Part shown: positions 1 through 6,575 of the stretch, in pieces
How the letters are laid out: each line of letters begins with the position of its first letter
How positions within the stretch are numbered: the stretch's first letter is position 1
Translations under genes and position numbers: made by a program
The notes under the pieces: model-generated
What the model saw: only the letters and a program-made list of their open reading frames with translations
The model's database searches: none
Told to the model about the DNA's origin: nothing
Origin: a virus
Reading direction: 5' to 3' (one strand)
DNA length: 43,661 bases
IMG/VR virus record: IMGVR_UViG_3300047408_000046
Coordinates: 1-43,661 of that record

Positions 1-127
1 AAGCTAATAGTCGCCAGCGTCAACCAAGCCGACAAACTGGCCGAGGCGTTGAGCCGGTTCACTGAAGCCTATCGCATGCAAAGCGACCATGACCTTGAGT
101 GCGCCGAGGCTGAAGCGAGCAAAGCCC
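1..127. repeat. Terminal direct repeat, left copy (circular contig end)
   Basis: The first 127 bases are identical to bases 43535-43661. An exact overlap of 127 is the largest odd k-mer commonly used by SPAdes-type assemblers, so this is most likely the seam of a circular assembly graph and not a packaged repeat. The phage map is therefore 43,534 bp. A circular map fits a headful-packaging podovirus with permuted ends or a circular replicative form. Confidence 0.95.
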
Positions 128-153
128 TGGCCGAATACGAGGCCGCACAATGA
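1..153 (+). CDS. 3' part of junction-spanning zinc-motif protein (starts at 43178)
   Basis: This is the C-terminal part of a gene that starts at ATG 43178 and continues across the contig ends. Frame 1 is open from base 1 to TGA at 151-153 and joins in frame with the right end once the 127-bp overlap is collapsed. The complete protein is about 169 residues. The piece here is the helical, Glu/Ala-rich tail, while the Cys/His motifs lie in the part at 43178-43661. The stop overlaps the next start by 4 nt, so the two are probably translationally coupled. Function unknown. Confidence 0.8.
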   Translation, partial: KLIVASVNQADKLAEALSRFTEAYRMQSDHDLECAEAEASKALAEYEAAQ

Positions 154-329
154 GCGAGTACACATTCAGCGTCATTATGACATCGCGTCAATACGGTGAG
201 GAAACGTTCAAAGGCTACGAATCACTCGGCGAAGCCTACGAAGCCTTATCGCGAATTGCGAAATCATGCGCGGATCAGAAAGACGGCGTTCATCGCCAAT
301 TCAACGTAGTAATGGAGACAAGCTTGTGA
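150..329 (+). CDS. Hypothetical protein, 59 aa
   Basis: The ATG overlaps the upstream stop (ATGA), and the TGA at 327-329 overlaps the next GTG, so the gene sits in a coupled chain of four. The protein starts MSEYTFSVIMTSRQYGEETF and is small and soluble, with no motif that I recognise. It has no Cys cluster and no membrane segment. Being flanked by overlapping genes on both sides is the main support for it being real. Confidence 0.6.
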   Translation: MSEYTFSVIMTSRQYGEETFKGYESLGEAYEALSRIAKSCADQKDGVHRQFNVVMETSL

Positions 330-421
330 GTGATCCAATCGGAATAGCGACATTCGTACTGCTGGCAATCTGGTTTTGCCGTGATCAGTGGCCGCACATA
401 TTCAAGCGGAGGGCAAAATGA
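326..421 (+). CDS. Single-pass membrane microprotein, 31 aa
   Basis: The GTG start overlaps the preceding stop (GTGA) and the TGA overlaps the next ATG (ATGA). Residues 5-18 (IGIATFVLLAIWFC) form a hydrophobic segment, followed by a basic tail HIFKRRAK. This is the architecture of a small inner-membrane protein with a positive cytoplasmic end. There is no homology that I can name. It lies between two other accessory genes, directly before a secreted protein, so both may act at the host envelope. Confidence 0.55.
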   Translation: MSDPIGIATFVLLAIWFCRDQWPHIFKRRAK

Positions 422-699
422 GAGCAATACTACCAGCAATAATCGTATCTTTGGGGCTGATTGCCTCAGCACTGTGCGTCCATGCGGATACACAAGAGGC
501 GGACGTTGAGTACTATAATCCAAGCACGGGATATTCTGCGTCCTATACGTTAGACGTCGATGTTGAAGACGGCGTTGTAGAGAGAATAGACTTTCCAAAT
601 GGTGGCTACATTTACGTCTATGCTGACATCGAGGATGGAGTTGCTACTGCTGAACACAACGGATGCGAATATGTGATTCATGTCGAAAGCGACGACTAA
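418..699 (+). CDS. Small secreted protein with signal peptide, 93 aa
   Basis: I chose ATG 418 because it overlaps the preceding TGA (ATGA) and begins directly with a signal peptide. MRAILPAIIVSLGLIASALC is followed by VHA and a likely signal peptidase I site before Asp-24. The mature part is about 70 residues, very acidic (repeated Asp-Val, Glu-Asp) and rich in Tyr, with a Cys near the end (NGCEY). It looks like a small periplasmic or exported beta-rich protein. I do not recognise a family. It is the last gene of the rightward accessory operon, just before a strong terminator. A lysogen-expressed surface or exclusion protein is possible but is inference only. Confidence 0.6.
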   Translation: MRAILPAIIVSLGLIASALCVHADTQEADVEYYNPSTGYSASYTLDVDVEDGVVERIDFPNGGYIYVYADIEDGVATAEHNGCEYVIHVESDD

Positions 700-720
700 T
701 GAGCTAAATTGCAGGAAATC

Positions 721-753
721 AACGCGCTACATTCGCTTGTAGCGCGTTTTTCT
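721..753 (+). terminator. Rho-independent terminator of the rightward accessory operon
   Basis: A perfect 11-bp stem (721-731 pairs with 738-748) with a 6-nt loop TTCGCT is followed by a T-run at 747-751. It lies 21 bp after the secreted-protein stop and 23 bp before the end of the converging early operon. On the minus strand the hairpin lacks a T tract, so it probably stops only rightward transcription. Confidence 0.85.
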
Positions 754-775
754 TGTACTGCCCGCTATCTTGACA

Positions 776-1210
776 CTACCTGATTTGGGACCACTGGCCG
801 TCTTTTGAACGCTGGTGCATTTGCCATTCAGCCCAGGGATTCTGCTCCTTTGCGACCTTAAACTTGACGATGGAATCCTCCCATATATGCCGGCCTTTGA
901 TCTCGACAAAGCGCAATCGCAGGATCATGGACGATACGACAACAAAGAAGTCCGGGCAGTACCGACAACCATCAGCGAGCTTCAACGTCACGCCCTCGTA
1001 TTTGTAGGACTCGATTTCGTGATCGCGCTTCATTCTTTCTAAAATCATGGCGTATTCTAGTTCAGCATTCGACATGGAACGGCCTTTAACGGGCATCTGC
1101 GGGGTCTGTACAGCGTTTTGGTCCTTGAGTAGCGTCATGATAGCGGCATTTTGATTTAAGAACGATTGGCTCGCCCTGGGGAATTTCTGGCGAAGTTCGG
1201 CTTCAGTCAT
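776..1210 (-). CDS. PD-(D/E)XK nuclease, DUF1064-like
   Basis: Probable small endonuclease of phage recombination or replication. The C-terminal half carries the nuclease signature: Glu-50/52 in a helix, PD at 86-87 (YCPDFFVV) and ExK at 103-105 (FVEIKGR), followed by a Lys-rich helix (IVKFKVAKEQ). This layout is typical of the DUF1064 family of phage endonucleases, related in fold to Holliday-junction resolvases. The N-terminal 45 residues look like a linker. It is the last gene of the leftward early operon and starts 4 nt inside its upstream neighbour. Family assignment is by motif only. Confidence 0.65.
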   Translation of the reverse strand: MTEAELRQKFPRASQSFLNQNAAIMTLLKDQNAVQTPQMPVKGRSMSNAELEYAMILERMKRDHEIESYKYEGVTLKLADGCRYCPDFFVVVSSMILRLRFVEIKGRHIWEDSIVKFKVAKEQNPWAEWQMHQRSKDGQWSQIR

Positions 1211-1419
1211 AGCGAGAACGCCTCATATTGTGTAACGGCGCTCCTCAGACGGGCACGCAAGGCCAGCAGATATTCGTGGTCACAGTTTGGATCGGCTTCG
1301 TGCATTTCAACCAGCGCCCGGAGAGTCTGAATCTTCTGCCATTTTGCGATCACCTTCTCGCGGTGGGCTTTGTCGTGCTCGAGCGAGTCCCAGTGAACGG
1401 ATTGTGGTTGCCGCCTCAT
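1207..1419 (-). CDS. Hypothetical protein, 70 aa
   Basis: Small, charged, mostly helical protein (MRRQPQSVHWDSLEHDKAHR at the start) with no recognised domain. It overlaps both neighbours by 4 nt (ATGA junctions), which supports it as a real member of the early operon. Its place between the replisome-organiser-like gene and the nuclease gene suggests a role in phage DNA metabolism, but nothing in the sequence shows it. Confidence 0.6.
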   Translation of the reverse strand: MRRQPQSVHWDSLEHDKAHREKVIAKWQKIQTLRALVEMHEADPNCDHEYLLALRARLRSAVTQYEAFSL

Positions 1420-2153
1420 GGCATCTTGAATTTTTCTCTAAGTTTCTCCACCTCTTCGCTGGCAATCCGTTTTGCGTTAGCGATTTCTTCGTCCGTAGGT
1501 TGGCGTGATACTCCCGGCTTCGGATACGACGGTGCCTTCTCCTTTGACCTGACAAACTCGGGAGGCGCGTTTCGGGATTGCTGCCTTTGACTTGGTAAAA
1601 ACTTTCCTTTTTGCCAGCTCCGGAGTGTGGCTTTCCAGTCAAGAATCGGCTTTCCGCCATTGGTCCAGCCGTTAGCCCGGCCTTTCCAATAAAACCAGTC
1701 AGCGTCAGCCTCAGAAATTCCTACCGATCTTGCAAACTCCCTAACTCTTTCCAGACCACTGTCAGTACCATTGTCAATGTCAGGGGTTTGCTCTCGCTTT
1801 GCTTGCGCTGTTGCTCCTCCTTTGCTACCAGCTTCCACCCGCTTTCGCCTGACGTCCTCCTCCCTAACCATACGTCGGTTTACTAAAGTGCCTGTTGCAT
1901 CTCTGCTTGCTACTCCTGATGCTATCAATACGTCGATAGCATCTTTAGCCTCCCCTTCAGTCATTCCGAGTAAACGGGCCAAACCTGAGTTTGACATAGG
2001 CCGACCATTTAAGGTGAGCCTGCCGCGTTGCTCAGAACAATGCATGAGGAGTAGTAACTCAAACCAGACACCTCTGTGATGATAAGAAAGTGATTGGATC
2101 GCCATGTCCTTGCGCCAATCGCCCACATAAAACTGGATATGCGGCAACGTCAC
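1416..2153 (-). CDS. Replisome organiser-like protein (DUF1376/DnaD-type)
   Basis: Probable phage replication initiation protein. The N-terminus has the DUF1376/YdaU pattern: HIQFYVGDWRKDM, then LSYHHRGVWFELLLLMH, then a winged-helix region with LARLLGMTEGEAKDAIDVL (about residues 58-76). A charged linker follows (GSKGGATAQAKREQ), then a second conserved block near 155-185 with WFYWKGRANGWTNGGKPI and DWKATLRSW, seen at the C-terminus of many phage O/DnaD-like proteins. Such proteins bind the origin and load helicase. No helicase gene is visible, so the host enzyme is presumably recruited. Confidence 0.7.
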   Translation of the reverse strand: MTLPHIQFYVGDWRKDMAIQSLSYHHRGVWFELLLLMHCSEQRGRLTLNGRPMSNSGLARLLGMTEGEAKDAIDVLIASGVASRDATGTLVNRRMVREEDVRRKRVEAGSKGGATAQAKREQTPDIDNGTDSGLERVREFARSVGISEADADWFYWKGRANGWTNGGKPILDWKATLRSWQKGKFLPSQRQQSRNAPPEFVRSKEKAPSYPKPGVSRQPTDEEIANAKRIASEEVEKLREKFKMP

Positions 2154-2545
2154 AGTTCATCCCGCCACGTTGGAAATTCCTTAAGTTTCTTGGTCAACCT
2201 GCTCTCTGGAATCCCATTGGCATCCTTGAGAATTTCAACAACAGTTTCCGGATTAAACTCTCGCTCTGAAATCAAGACCAATTCCAGTGTTCTTTCCCAT
2301 GGCGCCGGCCCAAGAGTCTCGAAATCCGAACTGAAATCATGTTGGATTTTGTGACATTCGTCACATAGGACATCCGTTGTTTCAGGCAGATATTCCCACG
2401 GTTTGCGGCCAGAAATGTAGAAGCGGTGATGAACGTGCAACGTGGATTCCTTGTCGCAACAAACGTCACACCTCCACTTTGCCAGTTCTAGGCGTTGGAG
2501 TCTGAATTTCTGCCAACGTGGATCAAGGTAGTCTGATTTGCTCAT
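2150..2545 (-). CDS. HNH endonuclease, 131 aa
   Basis: The HNH fold is clear: Cys26-x2-Cys29, His39-His40-Arg (HVHHRFYISGRKPWEY), then Cys61-x2-Cys64-His65 and His69. The two CxxC pairs would bind a structural zinc and the HH pair lies in the beta-beta-alpha metal finger. The protein is short, with an acidic and helical tail (residues 75-131) of unknown role. It sits inside the early operon and overlaps both neighbours by 4 nt. It could be a DNA-processing HNH or a degenerate homing enzyme; the operon position favours the former. Confidence 0.75.
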   Translation of the reverse strand: MSKSDYLDPRWQKFRLQRLELAKWRCDVCCDKESTLHVHHRFYISGRKPWEYLPETTDVLCDECHKIQHDFSSDFETLGPAPWERTLELVLISEREFNPETVVEILKDANGIPESRLTKKLKEFPTWRDEL

Positions 2546-2724
2546 CGGTCTTTTGTGGCATTGACTCTTACTTCCTTCTCAAGTTCGTCAGCGCACTGCT
2601 TGCAGGCCCGGGCATTGTACGACCACCTGAACCCGCTAATGGTGACGACCTGGGTTGCGGGCTGGCCGCAGATTTCCTTGCCGTCCGACGTCGGGAACTC
2701 GCAACGTCCGATTACTTCGTCCAT
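2542..2724 (-). CDS. Small zinc-binding protein, 60 aa
   Basis: The protein has Cys8 and Cys19 in RCEFPTSDGKEICGQPA and a second pair ACKQC near residues 40-43, with a basic helical tail. Two Cys pairs about 25 residues apart suggest a zinc ribbon or treble-clef. No enzyme motif is present. It overlaps the HNH gene by 4 nt and the HTH gene by 13 nt. Function unknown; many early phage operons carry such proteins. Confidence 0.6.
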   Translation of the reverse strand: MDEVIGRCEFPTSDGKEICGQPATQVVTISGFRWSYNARACKQCADELEKEVRVNATKDR

Positions 2725-2903
2725 AAACCGTTTTCCATAAACGCATCCAAATCCTTGCGCCGAATCCGCACGAATTTCTTGGTGGGTTTACACGAGCGAA
2801 TGTGTCCGGCGGTGATATGACGTTCGAGGAAGCGCGTTGTACATTGCAGATATTCTGCGGCTTGCTTTTTGGTCAGAAGTTCGCGGTCTGTTAATGTATC
2901 CAT
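2712..2903 (-). CDS. Helix-turn-helix protein, excisionase/MerR-like (HTH_17)
   Basis: A 63-residue winged HTH of the excisionase (HTH_17) type. LLTKKQAAEYLQCTTRFLER is the first helix and turn, RHITAGHIRSCKP the second and wing, then RIRRKDLDAFMENG, the usual end of this family. Proteins like this act as phage excisionases (Xis) or small regulators. As the genome has a tyrosine integrase and no other Xis, this is a good excisionase candidate, although it lies far from the integrase. The start is an ATG inside the 3' end of the upstream microprotein gene. Confidence 0.7.
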   Translation of the reverse strand: MDTLTDRELLTKKQAAEYLQCTTRFLERHITAGHIRSCKPTKKFVRIRRKDLDAFMENGLWTK

Positions 2904-3037
2904 AAATAAATCAGGATTGTGACGCAGACGGCTAGGCCGGACAGCAACCAGAAGGCGCGTTTCTTCTCAGCGCGAGTTAGCATCTCGACCTTATTGCGCT
3001 GCACCTCGTAAAAGTAACGGCTAATGAAGTGGATCAT
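2891..3037 (-). CDS. Single-pass membrane microprotein, 48 aa
   Basis: The ATG at 3037 overlaps the upstream TGA (ATGA), and the 3' end overlaps the HTH gene start by 13 nt. The N-terminal 27 residues are charged and helical (MIHFISRYFYEVQRNKVEML then TRAEKKR), followed by a hydrophobic segment WLLSGLAVCVTILIYLWI that runs to the C-terminus. This is the topology of a tail-anchored membrane protein. No family is recognised. Confidence 0.55.
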   Translation of the reverse strand: MIHFISRYFYEVQRNKVEMLTRAEKKRAFWLLSGLAVCVTILIYLWIH

Positions 3038-3207
3038 GCGGCTATGTCTGCCTCCAGATGTTTGATCTTTGCCAAGCGCCGGCGTGGCCGCGCAAGGAGT
3101 CCCGCTTCCTGCAAGATGTATTCTAGTTGTGCGCGGGCTGTGACGCTTGGGTCAAACCAGCGTTTTGTTATCTGCCGCTTTAGTTCTGCTTTTTCCTCTG
3201 TTGTCAT
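3034..3207 (-). CDS. Hypothetical basic protein, 57 aa
   Basis: The ATG at 3207 overlaps the stop of the zinc-ribbon gene (ATGA) and the stop overlaps the next start (ATGA). It is a basic helical protein (TTEEKAELKRQITKRW near the start, RPRRRLAKIKHLEADIAA at the end). It may bind nucleic acid but has no named motif. Support comes mainly from the seamless coupling on both sides. Confidence 0.55.
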   Translation of the reverse strand: MTTEEKAELKRQITKRWFDPSVTARAQLEYILQEAGLLARPRRRLAKIKHLEADIAA

Positions 3208-3413
3208 GTTGCTGCCAGTGTTTTTACTACGCTCAGTGTCGTACGATCGTGCCAGTGACCGTCCTCGAAATCCGCATCCGGGTGTATCTCAAGCTTTGTA
3301 TGGCAAGACGGGCATGTCGCGTACTTCGACAGCGGTAACGCAACCGGAACATCCTCGCCACAGTCATCGACAGGGCACGGATAGTAGTTGTGCCAAGGAT
3401 CGCTGTTAGTCAT
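3204..3413 (-). CDS. Zinc-ribbon protein, 69 aa
   Basis: I chose ATG 3413 over longer starts because it overlaps the stop of the RecE-like gene (ATGA). The protein has two Cys pairs, CPVDDCG (about residues 13-18) and CPSCHTK (about 34-40), forming a zinc ribbon, and then an acidic and His-rich tail (HPDADFEDGHWHD). It probably binds zinc and possibly a protein or nucleic-acid partner of the neighbouring recombination proteins. No catalytic motif is visible. Confidence 0.6.
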   Translation of the reverse strand: MTNSDPWHNYYPCPVDDCGEDVPVALPLSKYATCPSCHTKLEIHPDADFEDGHWHDRTTLSVVKTLAAT

Positions 3414-4288
3414 GCCATCATAGCCTGTTTTAACTCCCACGGTGGCAGCGCCACTTCGTCGTAAGATTCTGACCACCCCGGCCACTTCCCGCTTTCAAGA
3501 CAGTTGCGGTAAATCTGGATGTCGCGCTGGTATAGCCTGCGTCCGTAGTTAATGACATCGGCGTTCATAAGAAGGCAGCGCACCAGGTAGGGCGGCGTTT
3601 TCTCTACGCAGATAAAAAAGAAGTTTTCTTTCTCGATCCCGGCCAGTTTACAGTTGTCGATGTAGTACGCGGCCTGAACGTGGTATCGGTAGCGCGAGAC
3701 GTTGCGCTCAAACTGGTCGAGGGCTGCGGACTCGGTTGTTTTCAGATCCGGGATCACGTTGCCTTTCGTGAGCGCGTCTAGGCGGCTTTTACGCAGAGTG
3801 CCGCTGTCGTCTTCAACGAAAATGGATTGTTCCGGTGTGCCACCGGCCAGCAGTTTTTTAGCGAATGGATGGCAGTGAACGGCTGAAACCATCGCGTCGA
3901 TCTGGTCGGATTCCGTTTGGCTGATGATGGGAAGTTGTTTGTGTTGTTCCTGCCATGCCATGCCGTCTTTGGTGGTAAAGCGAAGTCCTTCCGGCTTTAC
4001 GTGGAATGCGGCTGTGTAGGTGTCTGGTTCGAGCAGCGCCCGGTGAACGATTGCACCGAAACGCATGGCGGGTGTTTCTTCTTTGGTAAGGCCGTACATG
4101 TATGCGGCCAGGTGCGCGGGGGTCTGATTGGCGAGAAAGTCCAACATGGTTTTACTGCACCCGTTTGCGGCGTGGTAGCGTTCAGCGGGAACGGAGTAGA
4201 TTCCTGGCTTAAAGCGATTTTCGCTTACAGCCGACTCGTTGAGCAAACTGTTGAGGTCTTCTGAGAGTTCGAGGGTTTCCTGTGTCAT
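3410..4288 (-). CDS. RecE-like exonuclease (PD-(D/E)XK, DUF3799)
   Basis: Probable 5'-3' double-strand DNA exonuclease that makes 3' tails for the single-strand annealing protein encoded just upstream. The PDDEXK core of the RecE C-terminal/DUF3799 family is visible: FGAIVHRALLEPDTY (His82), RLDAL (Asp171), PDLKTT (Asp181, Lys183) and YRYHVQAAYYID (Gln205). At 292 residues it is the catalytic domain alone, without the long N-terminus of E. coli RecE. It overlaps the RecT-like gene by 4 nt, the usual order for a phage recombination pair. Confidence 0.85.
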   Translation of the reverse strand: MTQETLELSEDLNSLLNESAVSENRFKPGIYSVPAERYHAANGCSKTMLDFLANQTPAHLAAYMYGLTKEETPAMRFGAIVHRALLEPDTYTAAFHVKPEGLRFTTKDGMAWQEQHKQLPIISQTESDQIDAMVSAVHCHPFAKKLLAGGTPEQSIFVEDDSGTLRKSRLDALTKGNVIPDLKTTESAALDQFERNVSRYRYHVQAAYYIDNCKLAGIEKENFFFICVEKTPPYLVRCLLMNADVINYGRRLYQRDIQIYRNCLESGKWPGWSESYDEVALPPWELKQAMMA

Positions 4289-4959
4289 AGATCGACTTCA
4301 TCTGGCAGCACGATGGCAGGTTTGACGGTTGAAACCTTCTCATCCGGGGCAGATCCTACGGAGGTGTCTTCGACTACGGATAAGCCGCGCAACGCATCGG
4401 CAAAGGCATCACGACAGGCCCAGCTTCGTGCCCGCATCTGCAACATTCGTTTCGGGTAAGCGTTGTGAACGTTTTTCCCGTGTAACCCTGCGCGTTTTGC
4501 GTCGTTTACGCTAAATGTGCGTTTAACAGGCAGACGCCCGCGCCGATGGACTTCACAGATGGCGGTAAGCTCGTCACCAGTTCCTGCGAAGGTCTCGATG
4601 ACATCCTGGCAATCGGGATGTTGTAGAACGAGGCCAAGGAGCGCGTCACCCCAGACGCTAGGGCGCCCGTTTGTGACCATGATATTAGTAAGCGACCAGA
4701 TCGGGGTAAGACCGAGTTCGAGACCGGCCTGTAACCGGATCAAAGCGACTTCTGGCGTGTTAATGTCTTTGAAGGTGCCGCTGTTGACTACGGCCATGCA
4801 GAAGCGCCACATACTTTCCATGTCGGAAAAGGTGAGGCCACGGTTGCCAGCCTGGACGATAGCTTTCTTCGGCTTCCTGACGCGAAGGGCTTTGTTATTA
4901 GCGTGTTCCTGCGCCGGTGCTTCTTCGTTCATTACTGCTAGTTGGTTTTCTTCGGTCAT
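4285..4959 (-). CDS. recT: RecT-family single-strand annealing protein
   Basis: A RecT-like recombinase that coats single-stranded DNA and anneals complementary strands. Family features: TPEVALIRLQAGLELGLTPI (residues 68-87), then NIMVTNGRPSVWGDALLGLV (92-111), and near the end KRMLQMRARSWACRDAF and ADALRGL. At 224 residues it is slightly short for RecT (about 270), with a shortened basic N-terminus. It is coupled to the RecE-like exonuclease. The pair would support replication, circularisation of packaged ends and genetic exchange. Confidence 0.85.
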   Translation of the reverse strand: MTEENQLAVMNEEAPAQEHANNKALRVRKPKKAIVQAGNRGLTFSDMESMWRFCMAVVNSGTFKDINTPEVALIRLQAGLELGLTPIWSLTNIMVTNGRPSVWGDALLGLVLQHPDCQDVIETFAGTGDELTAICEVHRRGRLPVKRTFSVNDAKRAGLHGKNVHNAYPKRMLQMRARSWACRDAFADALRGLSVVEDTSVGSAPDEKVSTVKPAIVLPDEVDL

Positions 4960-5813
4960 AATAGTTTTCTGATTTCGCGTAATAGTTCGTAGGCAACCTG
5001 GCTTTGAATGCTGTTACCAAGTGCCTTCAGACGCGATACGCGATCTTTCACGCCCTTGCTCACTCTTGGGACTCCTTCCCATTCGTCGGGGTATTGCCAA
5101 TAGCCGTGTAGTCCTTCGGGTAGCCGATGAGCCACTCCACGAACTGCGGGTTCAGGGAGCCAAGTTGCCACTCCTCCTTCGTGGTTCCGCGAATCCTTGT
5201 ATCGTTGCCCAGCATCGCCTGCATATTCCCATTCGGAGTTCCCGCTGCGTCCTCGTTTGCTGATGGACTTGGCAACAATCCACAATCTGTCTCGTCTGTG
5301 TCTGGCATCGACGGCACAAGCCGGAATAACAAACGACCTTGTGGCGTAGCCGATTCCTTCCAGGTCAGAAAGCACGTTGTCGAGTTCCATCGAGATGAAG
5401 CCAGCAACCTCCTCGATAACAGTCCAAGTGGGTCGTGCTTCGCCAATAACGCGGAACATCTCAGGCCAGAGCGCACGGTCATCTGCCGAGCCTCGTCGTT
5501 TCCCGGCAACGCTGTAGGGCTGACAAGGAGGACTCCCTGTGATGAGGTCAACTCCCCGGAAATTGGTTCCGTCGAAGTCGAAGATGTCGGAGTGGATGGG
5601 AACTCCTGGGAAGTGCTTTGCAAGCACTCGCTGTGCGTATCGCTCAATCTCAACAAATCCAAGTGTGCGGAACCCGCTCCATTGGGCGGCAAGTCCCCAA
5701 CCGGCAATTCCAGAGAAGATGTCGAGGTGCGTCGGTTGACTTCCTGTTCCAGTGTCGGGCGAAAGTTGGGGCTGCTGTAGCCCCCGATCTTGTTCGCTCT
5801 TGGTGTCGGCCAC
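4956..5813 (-). CDS. dcm: DNA (cytosine-5-)-methyltransferase
   Basis: Motif I is DIFSGIAGWG (residues 31-40), motif IV GSPPCQPYS with the catalytic Cys, motif VI IEEVAGF, motif VIII DARHRRDRLWIVA and motif X LKALGNSIQSQVAYEL near the C-terminus. Motif VI reads EEV instead of the usual ENV. The target-recognition region between VIII and X is short. The start is GTG 5813, with GGAG six nt upstream. It probably methylates phage DNA against host restriction. A second open frame (5060-5818, same strand) covers 88% of this gene. Confidence 0.88.
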   Translation of the reverse strand: MADTKSEQDRGLQQPQLSPDTGTGSQPTHLDIFSGIAGWGLAAQWSGFRTLGFVEIERYAQRVLAKHFPGVPIHSDIFDFDGTNFRGVDLITGSPPCQPYSVAGKRRGSADDRALWPEMFRVIGEARPTWTVIEEVAGFISMELDNVLSDLEGIGYATRSFVIPACAVDARHRRDRLWIVAKSISKRGRSGNSEWEYAGDAGQRYKDSRNHEGGVATWLPEPAVRGVAHRLPEGLHGYWQYPDEWEGVPRVSKGVKDRVSRLKALGNSIQSQVAYELLREIRKLL

Positions 5814-5818
5814 ATCAT
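5060..5818 (-). CDS. Overlapping-frame protein resembling phage methylase-associated proteins, 252 aa
   Basis: A 252-codon frame on the same strand as the methyltransferase, in another phase and almost fully nested in it. Its first ATG overlaps the upstream stop (ATGA), as at most junctions in this operon. It starts MMWPTPRANK and ends with GSLNPQFVEWLIGYPKDYTA. It also holds CFLTWKESATPQGRLLFRLV. I recall the WPTP...LNPxWVEWLMGFP pattern from stand-alone phage proteins annotated as cytosine methylases. The start ATGs lie 1 and 4 nt after GGAG, closer than ideal. It could be a translated overprinted gene, a frameshift partner or a fortuitous frame. Confidence 0.45.
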   Translation of the reverse strand: MMWPTPRANKIGGYSSPNFRPTLEQEVNRRTSTSSLELPVGDLPPNGAGSAHLDLLRLSDTHSECLQSTSQEFPSTPTSSTSTEPISGELTSSQGVLLVSPTALPGNDEARQMTVRSGLRCSALLAKHDPLGLLSRRLLASSRWNSTTCFLTWKESATPQGRLLFRLVPSMPDTDETDCGLLPSPSANEDAAGTPNGNMQAMLGNDTRIRGTTKEEWQLGSLNPQFVEWLIGYPKDYTAIGNTPTNGKESQE

Positions 5819-6045
5819 ACTCCGTTCATTGGCTTGATGGTGCGCTTTGCGAGAAACGATTCGATGTCGCAGGCGCGTACGGTGTGAGTCTTAGCCGATA
5901 AGATGATGATTGGCAGATTGCTGCGAATCCATTCCGGCGACTTATGAAGTAGCTTCGCGGCGGAAGGCACAGGAATGGTTTCAAGTTTGCGTAACCGCTC
6001 CAAGATTTGCGATGCCTCGCGTTCTAATTGACTAAGGGCAGTCAT
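5815..6045 (-). CDS. Small HTH-like DNA-binding protein, 76 aa
   Basis: The N-terminal 25 residues are a charged helix (LEREASQILERLRKLE). Then IPVPSAAKLLHKSPEWIRSN has the helix-turn-helix spacing of excisionase-like domains, followed by DIESFLAKR, the usual end of HTH_17 folds. It is likely a DNA-binding accessory protein. Its stop TGA overlaps the ATG of the frame nested in the methyltransferase gene. Moderate confidence in the fold, none in a specific target. Confidence 0.6.
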   Translation of the reverse strand: MTALSQLEREASQILERLRKLETIPVPSAAKLLHKSPEWIRSNLPIIILSAKTHTVRACDIESFLAKRTIKPMNGV

Positions 6046-6371
6046 GTGGCCCTCCAGACGATGCAGGTTCGGTTCGTCGGCCCTTCACGACGTTTGCCGC
6101 TGTCGAACACAAGCCCCTTGCGAACCAGCGGCGCTATCCTTGGCGTAATCGTGTTCCAGTCTATGCCTGTTACCCTTACCAACCCGTGATTGGTCAACCC
6201 GTTGGGATGCTCGCGTAACGCTGATAACACGACAGCTTCAAGCCGGTTTGCCAGTTCCTTGCGCACGAATGCCGCTGACAGATGCGAGGTATCAGGATCA
6301 GTGGCACGCGCATACGCGAATAACTCGCCATAACTGGCGTGTTCGTTTGCGGCGTAGTGAAGGTGCTTCAC
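6042..6371 (-). CDS. Winged-helix protein, 109 aa
   Basis: After an N-terminal segment with YARATDPDTSHLSA (a motif I have seen in phage MarR/GntR-like small proteins) comes a winged helix: LEAVVLSALREHPNGLTNHG, then WNTITPRIAPLVRKGLVFD and a wing ending SGKRREGPTNRTCIVW. It may regulate the early operon or act in replication. ATGA overlaps at both ends place it firmly in the operon. Confidence 0.65.
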   Translation of the reverse strand: MKHLHYAANEHASYGELFAYARATDPDTSHLSAAFVRKELANRLEAVVLSALREHPNGLTNHGLVRVTGIDWNTITPRIAPLVRKGLVFDSGKRREGPTNRTCIVWRAT

Positions 6372-6559
6372 GCTGGCAGTTTCGCTTTTTGCTTCAGATC
6401 GCGTTCGATCTTTTCGTCCGCTGCGATCAAGACCTCGATGTAATTTGAAAAACTACGGCGTGCCTCTCGCGCTCGTTGTTCCCCTTGTGCGAGCAAATCC
6501 GACGACAAACTAATCGTCGTACGTTTTTTATCACATGCTGAGCTTGTGCGCGTTTTCAT
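6368..6559 (-). CDS. Ribbon-helix-helix repressor-like protein, 63 aa
   Basis: I chose ATG 6559 because the RHH fold starts soon after it and a promoter lies just upstream; longer starts would run through the promoter. KKRTTISLSSDLLAQGEQRA is the beta strand and first helix, followed by RSFSNYIEVLIAADE as the second helix. This is the Arc/MetJ class, which binds short direct or inverted repeats as dimers. As the first gene of the leftward early operon, next to GTATG/CATAC repeats, it is a candidate autoregulator. Confidence 0.65.
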   Translation of the reverse strand: MKTRTSSACDKKRTTISLSSDLLAQGEQRAREARRSFSNYIEVLIAADEKIERDLKQKAKLPA

Positions 6560-6575
6560 ATTTAGTATGATGTGA

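Noticed and set aside
5127-5780. 217-codon plus-strand frame opposite dcm
   Set aside because: Antisense to two sense frames, one of which is a clear enzyme; no motif seen.
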